Assembly: GCA_004211695.1 (NCBI GenBank)
Contig: SEEV01000018.1
Coordinates: 1-40,323, forward strand
DNA: 40,323 nucleotides
Direction: 5' to 3'
From: Rhodococcus sp. (in: high G+C Gram-positive bacteria)
GTDB taxonomy: Bacteria; Actinomycetota; Actinomycetes; Mycobacteriales; Mycobacteriaceae
The first letter of the stretch is position 1. The number at the start of each line of letters is the position of its first letter. The notes under the pieces were generated by a model. The model worked only from the letters and a program-made list of their open reading frames with translations, ran no database searches and was not told where the DNA came from. The translations under genes and the position numbers were made by a program. Shown here piece after piece: positions 33,962 to 40,323 of the stretch.

Positions 33962-34924
33962 TCAGCTCATCAACTCGTCGATATCGACCGGGCCGGAGAC
34001 GAAGGTGTATTGCTCCATCAGGTCGGTCCACAGCGTCAGTGCCGCGTGCGGGTCGGTGGCGTCGAACACCGGCAAACGCATCGCCGGAATCAGTTCGGCC
34101 GGAATCGGACTGATCTTCGGGAGCGCCGCACGTACTTCGTCCGGGTGCGTGGCCGCGTATTCGATGCCCTTGTTCAACGCCCGGACGAACCCCTGCACTG
34201 CCTCCGGGTGCTCCTTCTCGAACGTGGCCGATGTGGCCACCGTCAGCTGCATCCCGCCGGGCACTGCCTCGGCGCCCGGTGACATCAGTCGGGTGGCGCC
34301 CTCGGCGAGGGCGGCGGTGTCGAACGGAGAGATCGTGCTGATCGCGTCCACCCGTCCCTTGGACAGTGCGTCCGTCATGTCCGAGAGCGGCATCTCGAGG
34401 AACTTCACTCCGGCGCTGTCGGCGCCGGCCTTGTCCAGGGCGGCGCGCAGGGACAATTCGCCGCTGCCCTCGAGGGCTCCGACGGCGACGGTCTTGCCGT
34501 TGAGGTCCGCGGGGGTCTTGACCGCGCTGTTCTTCGCGACGAGTACCACCCCGGTGTCCTCGGCGGGGATGTCTGTGCTCTTGGTGACTCCGCCGATGAT
34601 TCGAACGGGCAGACCTTTGTCGAACGCTTGGACGACGATTGCAGTCTCGCCGAGCGCGAACTGGTCGGAGCCGTTCGCCAGATTGGTGATCATCGCGCCC
34701 GCGTTGGTGACGTCGGGTGTGGCGTTGAGTCCCTCCTCCCGGAAGAAGCCCTTGTCGACGGCAAAGGTGAACGGAACGGAATCGACGATGGGCAGCTGGC
34801 CGACCGTGACGTCGAGCAGCCCGTCGGTTCGGGAGTCTGCGTTGGAAGAGCTGCAACTCACGGTCGACACCAGCGTGAGTGCAATCATGCCGGCGAGGAC
34901 GGCGTGTCGGGAAGGTATGAGCAT
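33962..34924 (-). CDS. ABC importer substrate-binding lipoprotein (SsuA/NMT1-like)
   Basis: This 320-residue exported lipoprotein has the lipobox VSTVSC (Cys24), so it is anchored on the outer face of the membrane. The body is a periplasmic-binding fold of the NMT1/SsuA type: VGQLPIVDSVPFTFAVDKGFFREEGL, the helix AMITNLANGSDQFALGE, and TPADLNGKTVAVGALEGSGELSL. It captures the substrate and delivers it to the two permeases. ATG 34924 has AAGGAATC upstream. A 185-bp gap with a hairpin separates it from the dienelactone hydrolase gene, so the transporter genes probably start a new transcript here. The ligand cannot be read from sequence. Confidence 0.92.
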   Translation of the reverse strand: MLIPSRHAVLAGMIALTLVSTVSCSSSNADSRTDGLLDVTVGQLPIVDSVPFTFAVDKGFFREEGLNATPDVTNAGAMITNLANGSDQFALGETAIVVQAFDKGLPVRIIGGVTKSTDIPAEDTGVVLVAKNSAVKTPADLNGKTVAVGALEGSGELSLRAALDKAGADSAGVKFLEMPLSDMTDALSKGRVDAISTISPFDTAALAEGATRLMSPGAEAVPGGMQLTVATSATFEKEHPEAVQGFVRALNKGIEYAATHPDEVRAALPKISPIPAELIPAMRLPVFDATDPHAALTLWTDLMEQYTFVSGPVDIDELMS

Positions 34925-35089
34925 GGGTGATTCCTTCGTGTGAGGAACGACGCCGAAGTCGGGAACTCGTTCGAGTCCGGGGGATTTCGGGAGCCGGGGT
35001 GTGGCGAACATCTCGTAGTCACGAGCCTGGCGGGTTCGGATGGCGCCCACAATGACGAGAACTCGGTATTCTCGGCCGCGGTCGCTCGG

Positions 35090-35109
35090 CGGAGTCGGCA
35101 GCGACTCCG
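35090..35109 (-). terminator. Hairpin after the dienelactone hydrolase gene
   Basis: A perfect 8-bp stem (CGGAGTCG and its complement) with a GCAG loop directly follows the stop codon of the hydrolase. It probably separates that three-gene unit from the transporter genes. Confidence 0.55.
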
Positions 35110-35814
35110 TCAGGCGAGCCACCGTTTCAGGTGCAGCAGGGTGCGGTCGAAAGCGAGGTCGGTGGCATCGGCGTCGAAGGTGTCCCGTCCGAATGTCGCA
35201 AATGCGTGTCCGACGCCCTGGTACCGGTAGAGCTCGACATCTTGATGCCCGGCGAACGCCTCTGCAATAGCGGCCCGTGCATCCGGGGGACAGTAGTGGT
35301 CGTGCTCGGCGACATGGAACAACACCGGCACGTTGATTCTCTCTGCAAGGTCGAGGTGGTCCTGAACGCCCACACCGTAGTAGCTGACTGCGGTATCGAC
35401 GTCGGTGTGCGCAGCCGCCAGGATGGCCAGCCCGCCGCCGAGGCAGTACCCGAGTGTGCCGACCCGGCCGTTGCTCGTGGCGCCGCCGCGGAGGAAGTCG
35501 CTCGCGACCCCGATGTCGAGAGTGACGGTCGACCTGTCGAGATTGTCCCGAAGTTCGAGTGCGTGGGTGAAATCGTCCCCGCTGTAGCCGAGTTCGACGT
35601 CTCGCTCCTGGCGGGCGAAGAGATCGGGAACGAGGGTGTGGAAACCGTGCCCGGCAAAGATCTCGGCCATGGTGCGCATGTAGGAGTTGATGCCGAAGAT
35701 CTCGTGCAGCAGCACGAGTCCGCCCACCGGTTCGGTGACTTCTGGTGATACCGAGTAGGCCCGGAAGGTGTGGCCGTCGGCGGCGGAAAGGTCGACCATG
35801 GAGCCGCTTGTCAT
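35110..35814 (-). CDS. Dienelactone hydrolase-family protein
   Basis: This 234-residue alpha/beta-hydrolase is of the dienelactone hydrolase family, which opens lactones formed in chloroaromatic and related ring-cleavage routes. The nucleophile is the Cys in LGYCLGGGLAI. The acid is probably the Asp of VAEHDHYCPPDARA, and the base the His in GVGHAFATFGRD. The N-terminal HEIFGINSYMRTMAEIFAGHGF also fits the family. ATG 35814 overlaps the deaminase stop by 4 bp. In this cluster it could act on a product of aromatic ring cleavage or another ester or lactone (inference). Confidence 0.92.
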   Translation of the reverse strand: MTSGSMVDLSAADGHTFRAYSVSPEVTEPVGGLVLLHEIFGINSYMRTMAEIFAGHGFHTLVPDLFARQERDVELGYSGDDFTHALELRDNLDRSTVTLDIGVASDFLRGGATSNGRVGTLGYCLGGGLAILAAAHTDVDTAVSYYGVGVQDHLDLAERINVPVLFHVAEHDHYCPPDARAAIAEAFAGHQDVELYRYQGVGHAFATFGRDTFDADATDLAFDRTLLHLKRWLA

Positions 35815-36311
35815 CGCTGCGCCTTCCAGTACTCGAGGTGGGGATCGAACGCCGCGTGGCCCATGGGGTGGTGACGGATCTGGGGGCGTCCGTCGCCGGT
35901 CGCGAGTGCCTGCGCGATCGGGACCGGTACCATCCGCACGGTGTCCGACGCCCCCGGGAGCGCGGCCAGATCGCGGGACTGCAGCGCGTAGACCACCCGG
36001 CCGATGCCGCTCAGGTAGATCGCGCCGGCGCACATCAGGCACGGCTCGGTACTGGTATACATCGTGGTGCTGTCCAGCGTGGACGCCCACCGGGAGTCCG
36101 ACGCGGCCCGTACCAGATTCGTCTCGGCATGTGCGGTGACGTCGCGCTCGGTGATCTCGGTGTTGATGGCGGTCAGCAGGATTGCGCCGTCGGCGTCGGT
36201 GAGAAGGGCGCCGAAGGGCCGGTCTCCCTGCGCCCGGGCCGATCGCGCGAGATCGAAGGTGTGCAGCAGAAGCGTCCGGTCCTCGTCGACCGGGTCGTCC
36301 GCGGATCTCAC
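35811..36311 (-). CDS. Zinc-dependent deaminase (CMP/dCMP deaminase fold)
   Basis: This 166-residue cytidine deaminase-like protein is of the nucleoside/guanine deaminase group. The zinc-site motifs are complete: HAETNLVRAA gives the His ligand and the catalytic Glu, and TEPCLMCAGAIYLSGIGRVVYA gives the two Cys ligands. Such enzymes remove an amino group from a nucleobase or other N-heterocycle. The start is a GTG overlapping the NTF2-like gene's stop (GTGA), and the stop overlaps the dienelactone hydrolase start, so the three are translationally coupled. Its place among aromatic-degradation genes suggests a catabolic role rather than tRNA editing, but the substrate is unknown. Confidence 0.9.
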   Translation of the reverse strand: MRSADDPVDEDRTLLLHTFDLARSARAQGDRPFGALLTDADGAILLTAINTEITERDVTAHAETNLVRAASDSRWASTLDSTTMYTSTEPCLMCAGAIYLSGIGRVVYALQSRDLAALPGASDTVRMVPVPIAQALATGDGRPQIRHHPMGHAAFDPHLEYWKAQR

Positions 36312-36739
36312 GCCGGCCTCGTGAAGATCGGCACCGAGCGCCGTTCCTGGAACCGCCACACCTCGTCGCCGCCGCGCACGTAGAGGTCCCGGTATTCGGA
36401 CACCGAATGGGCGACGGGTTCGCCCAGGGTGGTTCCGTCGTGCATGTAGAGGGTGACCAGCACGGTGCCTTCGATCAGGGTGTCGGACAGGCGGACGAGG
36501 CGATGGTTGCTGAGCACGCTTCGGGAGGTGCGGATCATCGCGGTGCGCGTGTCGGCAAAATCTTGTAACCGAGCGGGGCCGGCGATCACGCCCTGGCCGG
36601 TGATGAAACGGCCGTCGGCCTCGAACAGGTCCGCGAAGCCGGCCGGTTCGGCGTGATCGAGCTTCCACGTGAATTCGACTATCAGGTCGTGAATTTCCGA
36701 GCGAGTGGGAGTGTCGACATGGCCCAGAATCTTGTTCAT
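36308..36739 (-). CDS. SnoaL/NTF2-like protein
   Basis: This 143-residue protein has the NTF2-like fold often annotated as a SnoaL-like or ring-hydroxylating dioxygenase small-subunit-like protein. It begins SEIHDLIVEFTWKLDHAEPAGFADLFEADGRF. Further conserved strands are SNHRLVRLSDTLIEGTVLVTLY and VWRFQERRSVPIF. Members are isomerases, hydrolases, or structural partners of oxygenases. ATG 36739 is preceded by AGGAG 6 bp upstream. It is the first gene of the NTF2-deaminase-dienelactone hydrolase unit. The catalytic role is not evident. Confidence 0.87.
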   Translation of the reverse strand: MNKILGHVDTPTRSEIHDLIVEFTWKLDHAEPAGFADLFEADGRFITGQGVIAGPARLQDFADTRTAMIRTSRSVLSNHRLVRLSDTLIEGTVLVTLYMHDGTTLGEPVAHSVSEYRDLYVRGGDEVWRFQERRSVPIFTRPA

Positions 36740-36832
36740 CAGCAGCTCCTGCGATGCGGTTGTCGTGTGGTAGTAGCTTCTCCCGATTCCACCGGCGCGC
36801 ACATCACCAGAACTCGTCATGTTTGCGGAAGC

Positions 36833-36863
36833 ACACCGCCTCGGCGAAGGCAGCGAGGCGTGT
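36833..36863 (-). terminator. Hairpin after the LuxR-type regulator gene
   Basis: GCCTCG/CGAGGC plus ACAC/GTGT, separated by one bulged C and with a 10-nt loop, lies just past the regulator stop. The remaining 36740-36832 should hold the promoter of the NTF2-like gene. Confidence 0.45.
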
Positions 36864-36868
36864 CTCCC

Positions 36869-39277
36869 TCAGTCCTCCATCAGTCCGGACCTTATGGCGT
36901 AGGCGGTGGCCTCGGCCCGGCCGGAGGCTCCGATCTTGCGGTAGAGGTTGCTGATGTGCCGTCCGACGGTTTCGATGCTGATCACGAGTTCGGTGGCGAT
37001 CGCTCGACTGGTGGACCCGCCGGCGATCAACCTCAGCACCTGCACTTCGCGAACGGTCAGCCCGTCCGGAAACCGTCCTCGCCGACCCCTGCGGGAGTCT
37101 GAACGAGTGTTGGCTTCCACGAGTTGCGGGGCATAGGCAAGCACATCCCCGACGGTCATCCCGAAGCCCTGCGCATGCAGCACTGCAAGATTCGATGACG
37201 AGCCGGTCGGTATCGCGGTGACATCGATGGCACGGGCCGGGAATTCGACCCAGCCGTGCAGGTTCAGGGTGGAGCGGATCGAAAGGGCGAGACCCACGAG
37301 GCGCGCGGCGTAGGAACTTTCGCCGAGGTCGTTGAGGCTGACCGCCAACCCCTCCAGGCACCAGATGAACCGCGGCTTCGCACCGATCTCGGCAGCGAGG
37401 GCGAGACTGTCGAGATAGTTCGAGGCCGCCGCCGGAGAGTTGCCGCGCGCGAGGGCGATATCGGCCAGCAGGTTGAGGAACACCGACGTGTTCCAGGCGT
37501 CGCCTGCACCGCGGGCAAGCCGTAGGCCTTCGGTCAACAGGGCGACCGCCTGGACGTCGTGGCCGTCTTCGTGGAGGATCCGGCCGAGTTGTTGCAGCGG
37601 GAGGTTGGTGTAGGAGCTGTCGCCGATGTTGCGAAATCCTTCCACCGCGTGGTCGAGATTGGTTCGGGCGAGGTCTCGGTGGTTTCCGGTGGTTGCGGCG
37701 GATGCCCCGAAGAGGCTGCGGGCGCGCGCTGCCCACCAGAGATCCCGGGCGGCGTCGAGCGTGGCGATTGCCTCCTCGAACAGCGGACGTGCGAGTTCGA
37801 ACCCGTTCACCTCGTACTGGGCGGCGGCGAGGTCGACCATGGTACGGGCGCGGGCCACCGGTTCGCCGAGTTCCTCCCACCGGTCGACGCATTCCGAGAG
37901 GTCGTCGAGGACACTGGCATAGGACGATGCGGCACCGGTGAGTACCGCGCGGGCCTCGAGGGCCCTCACCATGGCCACGGTCCGGTGATCGGACGCGGTT
38001 GCGATGCTGTCGGTTAGCCACTCGACGCCCTCCTGCAGCAGGCCGCGGGCGAGCCAGTAGTTGCGCATGCCCGCGGCCACGGCGAGGGCGCGTGCGTCGC
38101 CGATGCCGAGGTAGAACCGTAGGGCGGAGCGGATGTCGGCGAAATCCCCGTCGGTGCGGGACAGCCAGGTGTCGGCGTCGGGTCCGACCAGATCGGCGCC
38201 CTCGACGACTCGCCGCCGGAAATATTCGGCGTGTGCGGCCCGAAGACCCGACTGACGGGGATCAGCGTGCAGCAAGTGACGCCCGTAGTCGCGGACGATG
38301 TGTGTCATCGCAAAGGTGATCGACTTCCCGCTCGATCGTTCGTGAACGGGGTGCAACAGAGTGTGGTGCACCAGTTCCCCGAGGTGCTCGACGACCGTGT
38401 CGGGGGTGAATGTGTCACCGCACGCTCCCTCGATTTCCGCCGCCTCGGTGAGAACCTCGACGACCGCAGCCGGTTCGATGACGCCGTCGAAGAGCGCCAG
38501 GACCTGGATGAGCTCCGCATCGTCCGGGGCGAGGAGGGTCACGCTGTCCGCCAGGGTGCGCGCCAGTGTGTGGTGCCGGTCGGGCAGATCACTCGGGCCG
38601 CGCATGCTCGGCGACCCTCCGGATTCCAGCCGCCCACGTAAACCTTCCAGCGTCACCGTGCTCAGTTGGTTCGCGGCGATCAGCAGGGCAAGCGGGCTGC
38701 CGTCGAGTCGCCGGCAGATAGCGGCAACGGTCGGGGTGTTCGATTCGAGGTCGGTCTCGAAGGCCACTCGGCGGGCATGGTCGAGGAACAGTTGCAGGGC
38801 AGAGCCGCGACCGCCGTCAGCAGGCACCGGGCCCTCCAGGGGCGGACACGGTAGCGGGTCCAGCCGGTACCGGTATTCGCGGAAGAGGCCGGTCGCTGCC
38901 CGGCTCGTCGCGAGCAGTGCGACGTTCGGGTGTGCGACAGCCATCGCACCGATCGCGCGAACCTCGGCCCCGATCCTCTCGAGACTGTCGACGACGATGA
39001 CACGGGCGATCTCGGATGCGCTGGACCGCGCACAGGCTGCCTCGATCATCGCCAGTCCATCCCTGCCGGAGGCACACTCGGACAGGTCCACCCAGGACAC
39101 GTCGATCCCCGACGCCGTCAGCCGCTCGGCGACAGCCGCAACGACTGTTGTCTTTCCTACCCCCGCTTGCCCGACGACGGTGAGCATCCCGACAGCTGGG
39201 TCGCCGAACAGCGCGCAGATTGCCGCAACATCTTCCGTGCGGCCCACCAGAGGGAGCCGCGGGGGTGGTGCCTCCAT
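36869..39277 (-). CDS. Large LuxR-type ATPase regulator
   Basis: This 802-residue transcription factor combines an N-terminal NTPase domain, a helical repeat middle and a C-terminal LuxR helix-turn-helix. Walker A is GQAGVGKT at 36-43, and the Walker B-like strand is IARVIVVDSLERIG. The middle (about 330-700) has TPR-like helices such as GDARALAVAAGMRNYWLARG. The last 65 residues hold LTVREVQVLRLIAGGSTSRAIATEL and SIETVGRHISNLYRKIGASGR. Such regulators activate nearby catabolic or secondary-metabolism operons. It lies in the middle of the leftward cluster, so the NTF2, transporter and monooxygenase units are likely targets. ATG 39277 has AGGA upstream. Confidence 0.92.
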   Translation of the reverse strand: MEAPPPRLPLVGRTEDVAAICALFGDPAVGMLTVVGQAGVGKTTVVAAVAERLTASGIDVSWVDLSECASGRDGLAMIEAACARSSASEIARVIVVDSLERIGAEVRAIGAMAVAHPNVALLATSRAATGLFREYRYRLDPLPCPPLEGPVPADGGRGSALQLFLDHARRVAFETDLESNTPTVAAICRRLDGSPLALLIAANQLSTVTLEGLRGRLESGGSPSMRGPSDLPDRHHTLARTLADSVTLLAPDDAELIQVLALFDGVIEPAAVVEVLTEAAEIEGACGDTFTPDTVVEHLGELVHHTLLHPVHERSSGKSITFAMTHIVRDYGRHLLHADPRQSGLRAAHAEYFRRRVVEGADLVGPDADTWLSRTDGDFADIRSALRFYLGIGDARALAVAAGMRNYWLARGLLQEGVEWLTDSIATASDHRTVAMVRALEARAVLTGAASSYASVLDDLSECVDRWEELGEPVARARTMVDLAAAQYEVNGFELARPLFEEAIATLDAARDLWWAARARSLFGASAATTGNHRDLARTNLDHAVEGFRNIGDSSYTNLPLQQLGRILHEDGHDVQAVALLTEGLRLARGAGDAWNTSVFLNLLADIALARGNSPAAASNYLDSLALAAEIGAKPRFIWCLEGLAVSLNDLGESSYAARLVGLALSIRSTLNLHGWVEFPARAIDVTAIPTGSSSNLAVLHAQGFGMTVGDVLAYAPQLVEANTRSDSRRGRRGRFPDGLTVREVQVLRLIAGGSTSRAIATELVISIETVGRHISNLYRKIGASGRAEATAYAIRSGLMED

Positions 39278-39336
39278 CTGTGAATCCTGTCAGAGGTCGA
39301 CGGCGCGCGGTGTGCCGGCGAAGAGCCGGTCTCGAA

Positions 39337-39642
39337 TCATCCGAGTGGAATGGGGAATTGGACGGAACTCTTGGCCACCAGGTGGGGTCCGATGAGTTCG
39401 GTGACGATGCGCCGGTGATCGGGAGACGTCAGGTAGGCGGTGAAAGCGTCCTCGTTCTCGAATACCGCGGTGACGGCGTAGTCGGCGTTCCCGGGACGGT
39501 CCCGCTGGTCGGGTCCGTGCCGGTAGGACTCGATGCCGGGACAGGCCGCCGACAGCTCGTCGAGCCTGTCGGCGAGGGTACTGAGGGTGCCGGCAGGAAG
39601 GTCGGGGGAGAAGGTGAAAGTGACGACGTGAGCGAGTGGCAT
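39337..39642 (-). CDS. Dabb-domain protein (stress-responsive A/B barrel)
   Basis: This 101-residue protein consists of one Dabb ferredoxin-like domain. It opens PLAHVVTFTFSPDLP and ends with AFTAYLTSPDHRRIVTELIGPHL. Dabb proteins form dimeric barrels; some are cyclases or bind small hydrophobic compounds, but most have no known role. ATG 39642 has AAGGAACC upstream. It lies 10 bp past the WhiB-like gene, and the regulator gene follows 59 bp later. It is probably co-transcribed with the dioxygenase. Confidence 0.88.
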   Translation of the reverse strand: MPLAHVVTFTFSPDLPAGTLSTLADRLDELSAACPGIESYRHGPDQRDRPGNADYAVTAVFENEDAFTAYLTSPDHRRIVTELIGPHLVAKSSVQFPIPLG

Positions 39643-39652
39643 GCGGGGTTCC

Positions 39653-39922
39653 TTATCCGGTGCGCAGGGCGGTGGTGTGAGATGGTGTCGGATCTGCAAG
39701 ATTCCGTTCGCGTTCGGAGGTTCCGCCCCAGACGCCGTAGCGTTCGCGGCTGTCGAGGGGGTAGGTCCGGCATCGGTCGATCACCGGGCACCGATGGCAG
39801 ATGCGTTTGGCTTCCCGTTCCCGCCGGATGCGCGGTCCATGGGGCTCGATGGTGGTGGTGTGCCGGGGCCGTGCCGGGGGAATTCGCCTGTGGGCGCAAC
39901 CCCCGGCACGGGCGGGAGTCAC
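39653..39922 (-). CDS. WhiB-like protein with atypical N-terminus
   Basis: This 89-residue protein has the C-terminal half of a WhiB iron-sulfur regulator: EREAKRICHRCPVIDRCRTYPLDSRERYGVWGGTSERER. Three cluster cysteines are at 42, 45 and 51, with the GVWGG turn at 63-67. The fourth cysteine could be Cys9, but the spacing is 32 residues where about 14-29 is usual, and the DPxLFFP-type segment is absent. The start is a GTG overlapping the dioxygenase stop as GTGA, so translation is coupled to a catabolic enzyme, which is unusual for WhiB genes. No upstream start codon in this frame was found. It may be a diverged or degraded regulator. Confidence 0.8.
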   Translation of the reverse strand: MTPARAGGCAHRRIPPARPRHTTTIEPHGPRIRREREAKRICHRCPVIDRCRTYPLDSRERYGVWGGTSERERNLADPTPSHTTALRTG

Positions 39923-40323
39923 CCTTGGGTGGAGTGTGCTCCGGTCATGAGGGCGGCAAGGTCGTCGGGTTCGAGGAAGGACGGGGGCGGCGGTGGTGGT
40001 CCCCAGGCGTAGAGGCCTTGGAGTCCGTGCAGCACTTCCGGTGACCAGAGTTCGTCCTCGGGGACGGTGTCCATGTCGGAGTAGTACTCGGAGAAGTTCC
40101 CGGCCGGGTCCTTGAGGTACCAGAAGAAATTCGCGCCGGCGTAGTGCCGGCCGAGTCCCCAGATGTGGCGTTCGGGGTTGTTCTCGAGCATCGCGTGCGC
40201 GCCACGGCCGACCTCGTCGATGTCGTCGACCTGCCAGCTGGTGTGGTGCATGAAGTTCACCGGTGCGGCCATGACGAGGACGTTGTGGTGCTCGACGGAG
40301 CAGCGCAGGAACGCGGCCTTGTC
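39919..40323 (-). CDS. Extradiol ring-cleavage dioxygenase, VOC fold (N-terminus beyond window)
   Basis: The last 134 residues of a type I extradiol dioxygenase-like VOC protein are visible; the gene enters from beyond 40323. The iron-binding His appears in FMHHTSWQVDDIDEVGRGAHAML and the Glu ligand in DPAGNFSEYYSDMDTV. Substrate-side residues lie around WGLGRHYAGANFFWYLKD. The C-terminal tail has a run of seven prolines near a WGP sequence. Such enzymes cleave catechols next to the two hydroxyls with O2 and Fe(II). It would act on the product of the flavin monooxygenase in this cluster (inference). Its stop overlaps the WhiB-like start. Confidence 0.88.
   Translation of the reverse strand, partial: DKAAFLRCSVEHHNVLVMAAPVNFMHHTSWQVDDIDEVGRGAHAMLENNPERHIWGLGRHYAGANFFWYLKDPAGNFSEYYSDMDTVPEDELWSPEVLHGLQGLYAWGPPPPPPSFLEPDDLAALMTGAHSTQG

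Noticed and set aside
32331..34856. An 841-codon open frame spanning two permeases and the binding protein
   Set aside because: Only its last 264 residues are a real permease; the rest is a wrong-frame reading of the upstream genes.
1..40323. Mobile elements, CRISPR arrays and tRNA genes
   Set aside because: I looked for transposase motifs, regularly spaced direct repeats and tRNA-like ends and found none that would stand up.

Overview
The window looks like a chromosomal segment of a high-GC, mycolic-acid-type actinobacterium, probably Rhodococcus or a close relative. The pointers are strongly GC-biased codon third positions, an MspA-type outer-membrane porin, a WhiB-like protein, an NTF2-tailed ECF sigma factor and a rifamycin-resistance pair. 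I saw no rRNA, tRNA, CRISPR array, insertion sequence or phage gene.

Region 1 (1-9.8 kb) is a catabolic regulon for a small acid handled as a CoA ester. An acyl-CoA dehydrogenase, a family III CoA-transferase, a CitE-like lyase and a MaoC-like hydratase form one operon read leftward, followed by an aldehyde dehydrogenase cut by the window edge. A divergent GntR/HutC regulator, an MHS-family transporter and a compact MmgE/PrpD protein complete it. The enzyme set fits C5 branched dicarboxylates such as itaconate, mesaconate or methylsuccinate. Three promoters (aldehyde dehydrogenase, acyl-CoA dehydrogenase, transporter) share the same layout: a TTGAC(A/C) -35 box, then about 38-42 bp, then a GTGC(C/T)-N7-GGCAC inverted repeat. 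This is probably the GntR operator.

Region 2 (9.8-20.6 kb) is a set of small unrelated units: a VOC protein with an SDR that has lost its catalytic residues; a DUF305 protein overlapping a secreted LVIVD-type protein whose gene is frameshifted at a run of seven Cs; a PadR regulator with a multi-pass membrane protein; an SDR divergent from a nitroreductase and a hotdog thioesterase; a DHFR-like protein divergent from an ECF sigma factor; and an MspA-like porin.

Region 3 (20.9-25.6 kb) holds a second MHS transporter, a lipoprotein penicillin acylase with a TetR-type palindrome upstream, and an FlK-like thioesterase.

Region 4 (25.7-29.2 kb) is a two-gene rifamycin-resistance operon: a glycosyltransferase (Rgt type) overlapping the RNA polymerase-associated helicase HelR, preceded by a 19-bp inverted repeat that matches the rifamycin-associated element.

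Region 5 (29.5-40.3 kb) is read entirely leftward. It encodes a partial extradiol dioxygenase, an odd WhiB-like protein, a Dabb-domain protein, a large LuxR-type ATPase regulator, an NTF2-like protein, a zinc deaminase, a dienelactone hydrolase, a four-gene ABC importer with two permeases, a flavin reductase and an acyl-CoA-dehydrogenase-fold monooxygenase. Together these suggest uptake, hydroxylation and ring cleavage of an aromatic compound, possibly nitrogen-containing. The substrate is not identifiable from sequence.
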